Of a stretch of 64,000 nt of DNA, positions 13,233-24,600 are shown piece by piece. Below the pieces are notes generated by a model that was not told the origin of the DNA, made no database searches, and saw only the letters and a program-made list of their open reading frames with translations. Made by a program: the position numbers and the translations under genes. The stretch covers positions 45,394,203 through 45,458,202 of the forward strand of contig OZ022257.1 of the NCBI GenBank assembly GCA_963978905.1, read 5' to 3'. How positions within the stretch are numbered: the first letter of the stretch is position 1; the number at the start of each line of letters is the position of its first letter. The stretch is from Trichostrongylus colubriformis. Taxonomy: Eukaryota; Nematoda; Chromadorea; Rhabditida; Trichostrongylidae.

Positions 13233-14450
13233 TTATAATTAGGAAAAATCGGAGAAACGTTTAGAGTTAGAGTTATGGAGTATCTGAATGTCATATATAC
13301 CTCTGCTATCCACGTTATGTTCAGATAATTGATTGCTAAGCGGCGTGTGAAAAAGAAAGTGATGGATATGCAAAACCTCTGTTACTACAAAGGCGCTTAC
13401 GGTTGGCTTGGAGGCACTCGAAGATTGTCTGCAAATTCCATGCTCTTTCCCATAAAAGAGGCCGGTATATCTGCGATTCAGAATAACATCCTTTTTCATC
13501 AATGTTTCATCAAACCTATGAACAGCGAATGCGCACAGACTTTATTTGCATCACCACGGTCAGCAGAATCTCTTTGCTTCCATTCAGCATTGCCACATCC
13601 ACTGCACATTCTGGTCGAGCTACTTTTTACCACTGCTTTTCTCCCGTTTCTAGCCATGTGGATTTTCTCCAATTTTTGGGTTTTCACCCCTTACCCCTTC
13701 TCCCTTCCCCTTTCGACAGGAGGCGGGTCGTGTTTGTGATATCATACAGACCGGCACATTTCTCGCTCCTCCCGATTTTCATTGAGTTCTCTATCTTTAG
13801 TGTCGAGTGTTCATGAAAAAAAAACAGAAAGTTTCTGCGGTTCCAAAGCTGAAAGACGCTCGAACAGTTCCGAGATTTATTTTGAGTTTTCTTTCTGCCC
13901 TTCCAGCACTGGTATTCGAATTAGCTGGTATCTAGTTTGATAGGGGAGCACAGGTGCTTCTGAGTCTGAAAGCAGCACACAAAGTCCAAATGATTTTGAA
14001 AACTTTGTACTCACATCTGAGCAAACGACCAAAATACCGTGTGCATTTTGGTAAACTGGGAGTACATGCAGTGGGTTGCTGTTGGCTACCCAATATTGAT
14101 GATTTGTAAAGTTGTGTTGTTAAAGCAGAAGCTCCTGACCGTATTCAACAAATGTCCCTTGGAGGCATGGGATGCGGTAGGGTAAGGAGAAAAAGGAAAA
14201 CAGAAAGAACAGTTCGTCTTGAAACGGATATTCGATTTTTGAAGGTTTATGGCAATCGAGGAAAAATGGGTAGGTCGTGGTTTTTACGAGCGATCTCTCA
14301 CACATCACCGTTCCGAGCTCGCTGTACTGTAGGATTCATTCATTCTCATTCATGTTAAACAAAAAAATAACAAACAAAACTAAACAAATGAAACAACAAA
14401 GAGAGGAGCAAGGGCTAGGAAGGTTTTTATCAGGAAGATCGACTTTGAAT
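13233..14450. other. No gene recognised
   Basis: The longest frame (13329-13739, +) encodes a Phe/Leu/Pro-rich sequence without motifs and looks like chance. I see no repeat with clear ends. Confidence 0.4.
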
Positions 14451-14507
14451 AAAAACACTTGGAATGAGTTAAACATTCCATATGTTTAACTCATTCCAAG
14501 TGTTTTT
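14451..14507. repeat. Perfect 24-bp hairpin, 9-base loop
   Basis: The arms 14451-14474 and 14484-14507 are exact reverse complements (AAAAACACTTGGAATGAGTT, then AAAC) around a nine-base spacer. It is too perfect and too short-looped for a typical MITE. A snap-back template-switch event, or a recent hairpin insertion, would give this form. Confidence 0.85.
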
Positions 14508-14721
14508 AATCAAACTTCGATGTTTTGTAGCTTTCAAGTACATATAAGTGCTAGACCTCAGTAAGTTCTTGAATATCACCGAAGTCTCAGAATAGAGGTG
14601 TCCTTGCTTGTCCAATGCATAGTGCAAGTCCATATACTCACACTGGCATCTCCCTTCTAGCTGCTTTTGTTCCACACATACGTTCAGTTGCGGCTTATCT
14701 TTCTCTCGGCATTTGTTCTTC

Positions 14722-15608
14722 TATTAGGTTAAGTCAATATGAATCGGACAAATCGACAAATTTTAATCATTATCGTACAACTTTTTACGACACCTGGGAT
14801 TCACTTGAAATATGCTTCCTCTTTATCGATCACCTTCTGCTACGGGTTAGGCAGATAATGGATGCCCCTATTCCAGAAGGCCGAGGACTGGAGCTCGAAG
14901 AAGTTGTCGAGTGCCGTCTTGACGTCGTCGCGAGTTTTGAAGCCTTGGCCGTCCAGGACGTTGGAGGCGGGAGAAAAGGTGGAAAACCGAAGGAGCCAGG
15001 CCTGGGAGTACGGTGGGTGTGGAAGCAAGGAGCAACTGTACGACAGCAGCTCGGCCTTGGTCGATCTTGCAATGTGCGTTCTCGCGTTGTCATGCTGGAA
15101 GTAGACATGTGACCGCCGCCGTTGCGAATTTTGGACATTTGCCTTTAACTCTCGTAACTGACGAATGTCGACGTCGGCGGATTCTGGTGTACCTTCGTCG
15201 AGCAGCCCCCCGTACTGTACGCCATCTACGCTCCACCAAGTACGGTCTTCATCTTCGATGTAATAGTCGCCCGACGCAAACTTCGAATGCCACAAGTACA
15301 CTGTACTTCTGGCGGGTGCATGCTCCTTGTGAACTTCCTTTAGACGTCTGTCGATATCCGCGGATTCCTGGCCAGATAGCGTTGAAATAGTATGACGTTG
15401 CGGATGTGGTCTCTGGACGGCTTGAAATCGAGCGGCATGGTGGCGGAATGAAATTATTTTGGAGTGCATGTTTGACTGCACTTTGAAGATCCTTTCATAC
15501 TCATTGTAACGGTACCTCGGGCAACCATTTTTGTTAGTTCGTTGCTGAGTTATGATCTTTAAAAATGATCACTACCATTTGTCCGAGCCATATCGACTCA
15601 ATCTAATA
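14722..15608 (-). mobile_element. Internally deleted mariner transposon
   Basis: The left end TATTAGGTTAAGTCAATATG and the reverse complement of the right end, TATTAGATTGAGTCGATATG, form inverted repeats of about 31 bases, both continuing to TCGGACAAAT. At about 0.89 kb it is shorter than a full mariner (about 1.3 kb). The transposase relic inside runs on the minus strand. TA at both ends fits mariner insertion. Confidence 0.8.
14840..15481 (-). pseudogene. Mariner transposase relic
   Basis: The minus-strand frame encodes pieces typical of mariner (DD34D) transposases: the N-terminal ESADIDRRLKEVH..YLWHSKFASGDY region, the second catalytic Asp region YFQHDNARTHIA, then a PHPPYS block and the closing FELQSSAFWNRGIHYLP. 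The third Asp region after PHPPYS is scrambled. The segment with the first catalytic Asp appears deleted. The protein is inactive. Hookworm mariners such as bandit are a natural comparison. Confidence 0.8.
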
Positions 15609-18600
15609 GTTGTTTCGTGTTTCGATCGGTCTCTTACTTTCATTATTGGAGCGTTTCTTAGTGGTATTTTTCATCTTAGTTCCGGCATGTTAATTTGCAA
15701 TATGAAATAAATAAACAAACAAACAGCGCAATTTTGTCAGATTACCTGGCGTGATTATGGCGCACTGATTAAAGTATGTACCTAATCCAGACCGTGGAAT
15801 CGACATCGTTCTCCTTGTGCTGATAGTGTACAGACGACGTGAATTTTGAGGGGCTTGCTATTCAGCTTAATTTTTGTCTCCAGAGCTGGTAATGCTTCGT
15901 TGCAATATTGCCAATCGTTTTTCAATGGACAGCCATCCTTCAGGACAAATTTTGATAGCAGTATAATTGTCTAGTAACAGAAATTAATTGGGATGTCGAA
16001 ATTTTCCCAGATTGGAACCATTTCCTTCGAAAAAAATAGTATTAAAGTGCCACGAACCATTCAGTTCACCTTCTCACCATATCATATCGAGCGAGTGGAT
16101 CTGAGAAAGCTCGCCAGTAAACTACCCCCCCCCCCCCCCCCCGAATACATAGTTTTCAAATATTATCACAGAAATAATCGCTGCAAAATAGTCCACCTGC
16201 CCAGTCGAAAGTGACATGTATGGGAATTCGTTGTATGACGCTATCTGTCATCGATGCTCTCTGCCGTTGTCTGATTTTTCTTACACAGCCGCATGACATT
16301 TTTGGCAACATTTGTCCATCAACGACATTCGTGGTCGGCTTAAAAGCTCTTTGCTCTGAGCCGCAAGATAGCCTTGGATTGTCATAATAAATGAGAATTT
16401 CCTGAGCGACATAGTTTTTTCTTGGAGTGTTATTGGTTCCACACGGAGGTTATTGAAGTGGTGAAACTCACGGAGAATGAGGAACCCTCTACCCGTTCCT
16501 TAAGAACACATATACGCCAAAAATTCTGATCCATGTCTTTTACACTCTGTTTCCTTTACCTACCGCTGATGATTGCTCCTTACTTCTGGGGAATGAAAAA
16601 ATTACATCGTACAAAGTTCTGTCGAATATATTTGGAAACACTAGTGGCCGCTATCGTTTATTTGCCATTCTCTTTTTATGAAGAAACTCCCTTGAAACAA
16701 CGGTGCGTAGCTGTTTTCTCTACAAAGGTTTTATGGTTCACTGTCGATAATATTCAACCCCAGGCGCTCTCACAAAAGCTCATAATTCCTAATTTTCTAA
16801 CACTTCCTTCAAATCTGTGCATATTATCTGGGATCTACTGAACTTACCAAATTCTAAGTAAGCATTTAGCTTTTGCCCACATAAAATTTATTAAAAATAA
16901 ACAGATGGTTAACAAGAAAGTAAAGTTCACACGCAGTATTTTCTGGTCCAAGGTCTTCGTCGTGTACAGATATATGCGGCTAATAAACCAGCCAATTTCC
17001 ACGCATTCTTTAGAGATGCAGTTAGTGAGAAATGTCACGATGGAGGCCGCGTTGCCGAAACATCATGATGGTGATAAGTCAGTCTAGTTGAGTAGGGTCT
17101 AGTCCAAGCCGTTTGTTGCACGGCTCGTGTAATCAGTGTATTGATATCATCGGTCCAAGCTATCTTTAGCTCAAACTTCTATTTTTTGGGATTTTATGAA
17201 AGAGCGAAGCAACTGTCAAGAACAGCCACTCTACTGATGATGTTTTTGACACTCACAAATGATGCGAGGCATTTGGGAATCCAGTGTTTCGACAGCGATG
17301 GACTCCATTTGGAGCTCACTGGACTAGAGCTCGAATTGATTCATCCCACTTGTGAACTGCAGAGCAGCATGAAGAAAAGGGGTGGGGTGAGCTAGCAATC
17401 CATGTATACAAGCAGGAAGGCGATGATTATGATGTCTAAATAGGACGCGAGATAAAGGACAGAAAGGATAAAGTTTTCGGCTTCCATCATTCCCTTATTG
17501 GGGTGTGTTTAATCTATCACCTCGATTTCTGCGCGCTCAAAATTGAGTGGACACCCGCGCTTTATTCCCAGTGACCCGAGGGGCACTATTGCGTCCAGTA
17601 GATTCCTCTTGACTGACTGAGCTTAACCTCTATCTCGCTCGACTATTATCCCAGTTTCGTTACACAACCAACATCGCGATTTTCGAGTGAAAGACCTCTA
17701 TTTTCCTTTCTCAGGTACGTTGAAGCACCTAGAGCCGCATTCACATCACTGTTTTGAATGCCCTTGGATCATCGGGAACTGTGTTCCTGGAGTGATTTTG
17801 AGCAGGCAAAAATTTGGATATTCCATTCATACTACTGCTGAAAGTACTGCACGTCCTCAAACGCAAATTCATTCCATTTAACCATCACAGACTCGAATTA
17901 AAAATCTATCGGTTCGGCCTGCTCCATAGTTCCAGAACAAAACGTTGAGCTATGCTGCAAGCTTCTACGGAGCGATTTCGCCTTCTGCAGAGATCTCGCA
18001 AAAACCAAATTGAGCTTTGCATAATAGAGGTGCAAGGCTTGAGTGTAACCTGAAGAATCTGCAGCTGCCATTATAAGGGTTAGAAATGTTCTTTTTGGAA
18101 GAAGGATCCATTTTTGCTTGAACTTCCCCACTGAATAGTACTTTAGCCAGAACAACAAGAGACCGCTGAAGGCTCACAGTTCGCAAAGTTGATTTGACAT
18201 GTCTTTTAGAGTGTGCTATTACAATTTGTTTTATGTCACCATTGTTTAGCGCTTGCAGGCCCCTTTCTTGTTCACCGCATAACTCGTATAACAGTAGGGC
18301 TTTTTTTATTCTCTTGACCTAGGAATGCGCCCTTCAGCAAGTTACTGCATGTTTACTCAAAACACATTATCAATTCCATGTAGTTCGGTTTTCGACAAAC
18401 TTACAATACTTTTAGTCTTTATTGTGGAGGGGTGTGGTTTTCATGATAGTGAATAGATATTGTATGCTATTGCTAACAGTAAGGTGTTATATCCCTATCG
18501 TATCCTGGTATATCGTAACTTTCCCAAATTCAACTGTTGTCGGTTGAGCACAATAATTTGGGACAGCCATAATAACCCATTCCGCTATTATTTAGAGGTA

Positions 18601-20265
18601 CTGTAAGGGGGTTATGAAGGCAAGCGGAAATGGGAACGATCGAGCTCGGAAGGTATAATCTGAGGCAAAACTCGCATGGAAAAAATGCGTATTGCGGTCG
18701 TTGTCGCAATCTAAATGCGCTCTACTTTGAGTGACCCAGTTACTGCGAAGGAGGGCTAATGCCTGCTGCCAGCTGCTGTAACCTCTTGCCGTTTGCATCT
18801 AATTTCACTTTTAGTAAAGCAGAGGGAGCGAAATGGCATGAGCGATTGGCTTGTAGGAATTTTTGTTCACTGCTTCCACAGAATTTATAAAAATGAGGTA
18901 TCTTAACTTATATAGAAAAGATGCATTTCTTACTTCTTCGAAGGATCATTTTTCAAAGGTCTTTTTCTCATCGCCGAAGCAACGGTCGACATTGCTTGTT
19001 TCATCTTTATTTTTTGGTTTTTCTCATTGTTTTTCTTCTTTCTTGCACTTTTTGAACTATGCAGGATGTTGTGTTCCTTCATACACATGTTTACTGGCAC
19101 TTACCTTCTTTCATATTTTTATTTATCTATTACTTCCTCATCGGTACTCCTTTACATTGCACTGTTGTTATGGGAGCTTCACACTTTTGGCCATTTTGAA
19201 CCACAAAATCGCTTTTCTCAAAACTCCTGTTGATGAGGATTTCATGTTACTATCTCGTTGGAGTTCTTCATCCCCGAGGAATTTAGTCAATTATTAGATT
19301 TTAGTTTTCATTTAACTTTTTTCATTTTAGTTTTCTCTTCACTGCCAAAGTGATATATAGCCGTAGCATCTCGACCTTGTTCCAGTGCGAGAAAGTGTGC
19401 TCACAACCTTCGGCAACGAACAAGCGTTGATGCTTCTCATTGTGTCTTCCTTTATTTCCACTGGCGCATCTGTTTTTTTTTTGGGTAACAAGCCCCCACG
19501 ACATGAAATGTTCATTCTCGACCAATTTCTTGTTTTCTCCTGCAATTTTATTCAGAAAATTAATACACAGTTGGTACCTTTTTTTAAAAAGAAATTTGGA
19601 TAAACAAAAGGGAACCGCTCATAAAACTGAGGAAAAGCAAAGGTCGATGTATGATAAACACCGCAACCTTGCCGTCATAGCCGTATGTCTGTCATTTCCA
19701 GTCTGTCAAGCCTCATTTCTATCGTATCCAGTTTGCAAATTTGATCAAGTCGTTAAATTGCGAATTTTATTCGATTTATTCGATGTATGCCTAGGAAATC
19801 CCCTTTTTAGCTCCATATCGACACGATCTTCCTCACGGATTAAATCAACACGAGCTCTTCGGCCAAGGCGGACTCTACTGTTAGACCACGCCCAACACAT
19901 CAACCCCTTCAACACGACTAGGAAGGTGAGAGTTGCATCCAGGGACATATCAATGGTTGATTTAGTTTTGTAGCAAAAATTATCTTTTTTAATATATTGG
20001 GAAAAGGTTCACGAACGAATATTAGGGAAAATGGAATAAGGATATAGGTCAGGGGAAATAGAAAGTTGCTATCTTTTCGTATTGCATGGAACGTACATTT
20101 CATGGTGGCGGAGAGACGGGCATCAGATCATTATCGGTGGAATGTTACTACAAAGCGTTCAGCCATAACCTTCAGCGAACTTGGATGTGGGGTATAAACG
20201 CCCTCGATGCAACTTATCCCTTATGGATAAAGATGGCATCAGCCTCTCAAAATGTGATGTACCTC
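15609..20265. other. No gene recognised
   Basis: A pure C run lies at about 16125-16142. Hydrophobic open frames near 16533-16841, 18863-19297 and 19440-19973 are T-rich and look like chance products of AT-rich DNA. I found no phase-linked exons. Confidence 0.4.
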
Positions 20266-20400
20266 CACTTGCATTTTCCCCGCCATGTGAAAGGTTCATC
20301 TGAAGTTTTGCATTTTCCCCCGCCATGTGGAAGGTTCCTCGACGAAGTTTTGCATTTTCCCCGCCATGTGAAAGGTTCCACGACGAAGTTTTTATCTTTC
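20266..20400. repeat. Short tandem repeat, three copies
   Basis: The unit CATTTTCCCCGCCATGTGAA, followed by AGGTTC..GAAGTTTTG, occurs three times in a row with a spacing of about 36 to 43 bases and small differences. There is no coding role. Confidence 0.75.
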
Positions 20401-21461
20401 TCCGGACTCTGTCGTCACTGTATGTGCACTCTTTGTCGGAAATAATGTTTTACGTATGCCTTCCCAGCAGTTATGTTGTTTTGTCATTTAATGACAAGAG
20501 AGGTCTTGCAGGAAATGGAGCGCATTTCAAAAACGATTTTCTTTATTATACGGCGATGCGGACACGAAACATATAACCGACATTCATTTTCCTGAGCCTT
20601 TCTAATGCCAAAAAGAGAGGGAAGAAAATATTTTGAAACGGCGATTTTTTATGGACTCATGGTGTCGCGTATTCCTTGTAGCGCCGGGTGGAGATTGCTC
20701 AATTTAGCGTGGTAAAACAACAAATTGATGGGTCTGTAGTTCGGATCCATCCAGTGCGGAACTTTGCATTTTCTCACTTTTTATTTTCATGTCTGTTTAT
20801 GCCAAAAGACTATGATATTCGTTGACAGCGTCACAGATCGATTCTAATTACAAGTTTTCAGCGACTCTGGTGATCTAATTGTCTGAACGCATAGCTGCCC
20901 GTAGCTCTCATAATTCGCGTTTTTGTAAGGATCCAGCAAGTCCAAATTTTGACATCAACTTCTAGAAATTATGTTTGGCAATGATACCTGATCCTTTTTC
21001 TATTTGTATATGTGAATAGCTAATAAATTCGGCAGAATTCAACGGATGTACCCTCCATGGGTGCCCATCGCTATCAATGAAGCATCATCAAAATCAGTCA
21101 TCACTCAAGCAAGAAAAATAATTAGTATTTCTCAGCATACGGTTCTGTCGTCTTCTTTTTCAACTGTGAAGTGAAATATATACCCAGTGCTCAGCTCAAA
21201 ATTTCGAAGTTTGGTCAAAATGTCGATCAGGCTGAAAATTTGCCCCTGGAGCTAGTTCGTCCCCTGATTACAAATATCCTGTCCCTTTCGCGCGAATGCC
21301 TCACTCATGTTCTAAGAACCTTGGCAGGCTCAATACACTGGACTCTAAAATGTCCTGAAGAATATTATAGGGAAGTAGGCTCCTCTTTTGAAAGTGGTCA
21401 TTGTACGTGATTTTCGTATTCCAATATTTGCGGATCCAGAAATTGAAAATCCGAGTTTTAC
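20401..21461. other. Region upstream of the channel gene; no exon recognised
   Basis: I see no coding exon and no clear promoter motif. It may hold the 5' untranslated region or promoter of the K2P gene, but nothing in the sequence shows this directly. Confidence 0.3.
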
Positions 21462-21653
21462 ATGGAACTGCCCTCAGAGGAATCAAACCAACAACCCTTT
21501 TCGGCATTTGTACGGCCATCGAAGAAAAATGGAAATCGGTTGTATGTACGTACCCCACCCGATGCAAAACAACGCTCCAAAAAGCGCCATGTCGTGGAAG
21601 ATCTCCTCGTGAACTACCACACTCTTCAGCAACAGGATACACCTTCTAATAAA
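21462..21653 (+). CDS. Candidate 5' exon A of the K2P gene
   Basis: An ATG-started frame encodes 64 hydrophilic residues (MELPSEESNQQPF..., ending LQQQDTPSNK) before a possible GTTTAG donor in phase 0. The M1 exon starts in phase 0, so this could be an N-terminal cytosolic exon. It cannot be joined in frame to exon B, so the two would be alternative starts. The donor is weak. Confidence 0.35.
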
Positions 21654-24600
21654 GTTTAGCAACAATCTTTCAACCTCATCAACTCGAACTGTTTCAGACA
21701 GGAAGACGGTTGCGTTTCGCGTGGATGCCGCGCGACTAACGTCACGCGAATGCACCTGATAGCTCCATGGACCAGCAACTCCGAGAGATCGAGGGCCTGC
21801 TGGAATCGAGTGCGCATCCAGAACCTGAAGACGCTACCACAAGAATCAAAAAAGTATTCCTTCCATTTTCTCAAACTGTAGTAGGGTGAATGAAACACCT
21901 CTATAATGTACTTATGCCGAGAAACCGTAAATGGTAGATAGACATTTTCTAAGAAATTACACAGCTTTCAACCATAGCTCACTTTGTGGTTCAAGAAATC
22001 CTGCCGTAGAAGGTTCAAGGAGCAGCTCGTGTGTATTTGTCTCCAGTAGTCTTTATTTTTCCAGTAGTCGGTAGTCTTCCACAGTGCGCTTCACAGAGCG
22101 AGAGCGAAGAACTTCGATTCTTAATCTTTGCTCACTGTGGAGGCGATGGTCAGGAATAAATGCTCACACCTTGGCTGGAGGCAACCCTCTGGAAGTGGTT
22201 CCTGTACATGCTGCCTATCAAATACTAAATCAGTTTTGCGGAAATTCCGCAGAAATTTGTTTTCTCCTCGGTTCTATAATGATACAAAATTACCCACTAT
22301 ATTAAACTCCCATTTCCTACCCATCCCACTCTTGTCCCCATCTCTACAGGTCGTTTTTCATGTAATGTCAAAGCTCCGCCCGCCACCCAAAATGCTACTC
22401 CCATCGTGCCCAGAATCCTTTCACGACGTTCAAAAACTCATCGCTGACTAAGTCCATCTTCTCCCTACGTTTGGTGCTCATTCAAACCCTATCAACAATT
22501 GGGCCAAAAGCGGAACATTCCAGTGCAAGCCCCGCCCACCGTGAGAGGAGCTTAACTTGGTCTATGTGTGGTCTTTACTTCCTGTCCCATGCCCTGCCCA
22601 TTCTTTACTTATCGCCATCTCCACAGGTCGTTTTTCATATAATACCTATCGTGATAAACGGACAAAAACGAAGGGGCTAAGGAACGGACAAAGGGACCGG
22701 CGTACAGGCAGACGAAGCATTTCATATATAGTAGGGATTATTTATGAATTGTAGCTGTAGACTAGATTTGGAAGAATCAGAATCAAATTTCCAAGTGCGC
22801 TTACTTTCTCAGCTTTCTCGCATAGCAATCTCGTCGAAAAGCCACTTTATCACTCTCGGAAACACACTGATGATTCGGTTCCGCCCATGAATTATTTAGG
22901 AAATAACATTGACATAATAGTATAGACCTATTTTTACCGTCTTGCTTATCACCATTATTTTCTATTATGTATTTAGTACGTCAAGCTTGCCCTACCACAT
23001 GTGGCCCTCGTTGCCGTTGTGTGTTTGTATGCAGTGATCGGTGCATATATTTTCTATCGTCTCGAATCCCCGAACGAAGATCGAGTAAGTTCAAGCATTT
23101 GCTTCAGACTTTGAGAATAAATACATGATTGACGACTGTCTCACGACAGTTACTAGCTTCCATTACCAGAAATAGAACTTTTTCACATGCAAGAAAATCG
23201 AAGATAGAGGGAGCCACAACTTATGACTTGTTTTGGCACTCGTAGACTGCTCAGTAGGGTACACCGAGAGTCGAGTATTCCTCGACGGGGAAGTAGTTTT
23301 TGATCGAATCGGAGGGTGGGGGGACTGCGCTCAGAGATCAGCGATGAGAACTATTAAATGGCCAAATAAGTGACCATAACTTCGCTCAGACACAACTTCA
23401 TTTGTCGAAATGAAAACCTTTTGAATCTACAGGATTTTGCCAACAGTATGGTAAAGAAAATGTGCCATCACGATCAAATTCTGGATTGCGAGAATTAACA
23501 ATGTCGAGAATGGCATTTTTACCGGGCATAGTATCGGTGAATTTTTTCTGACGCAGGTTTGCATCGAGAACCCGGAAAAGTGGTAATCCGTTGGGGATTA
23601 CCACTTTGAGGGGGGTCTGGGGATTAAGGGGGATGAGGGAGAGTCTCGATGCCTAACTGCATCAGTTTTTGCTGGGTGCGCAAAACAACGCAAAACCCCA
23701 CACTTCGCAAGTCACCCGGCAGAAACTGGTGCAGTAAGGCATCAAGACTCTCCCTCAGCACCTATCCCTGACGGATTTACGCTTTTTCCGGGATCTCGAT
23801 GCAAACCTGCGTCAGAAGGAGTTCGCCGATACTATGCACGTTGAAAATGCCCATCGTTGAATTTATTAATTTTCGCAATCCAGAATTTTATCATGATTGC
23901 ATATTTTCTTAACCAGGTCGTTGACAAGGTTGTGTAGATTCTAATGATATTTATTTCAACAGATAAAGCTGTGTCTGTGCAACGTTATGGTGTTTTTTGA
24001 AAAAAGTGGTCTGTATTGGCCACTTATTCTACATACACCTAATAAAATTCAACTTTCAATAAGCAGATGAGAAGCGAAGGGATTTCACCTCAAATCCGTT
24101 TGGTGAAATTAAAAATAAATTTTTGCCTCAGGAAGGGATTTAAAGTAATAGAACACATTGCAACTAGGCAGTCCGGCAACAATTACTGTTATTGTAGAAG
24201 GTGAAAAAGGGAGTCGTATTCGGTTGGCGTTGAAGAGGGAGGGGGTCGTACTGGAGAGGCTACTTTCCTCGACACCTGGGAGTGCCCGGCTGCTCGGAGA
24301 TCAGAGAAGCAGTCTCGTGTCTTATGTGGGTTTCCTGTATAATATAATGTACGACGCACCCAACCGCCTGTTGGCATTCCCATGGGATGGAATTCTTCGA
24401 CTTCTTAAGGAGCGATATCGGCTTATCAACCATCTCCAGTATAAATTTCGGTGAAACTTTATAACTTTTGTACAATCTTCATCTGCTCTGGCACTGATGT
24501 GAAAACTTATTGAGCATTCATACTGTACAATAATGTTTTCAGTTGAAAGCTGTGGGAAAGGCGTTAATTGGCGACATGAGGACTAATTTGATAGCGAAGA

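Noticed and set aside
13329..13739. A 136-codon open frame
   Set aside because: No motif, a hydrophobic low-complexity end, and overlapping frames on both strands. Likely chance.
15013..15390. Plus-strand frame over the mariner at 14722-15608
   Set aside because: It is antisense to the recognisable transposase relic.
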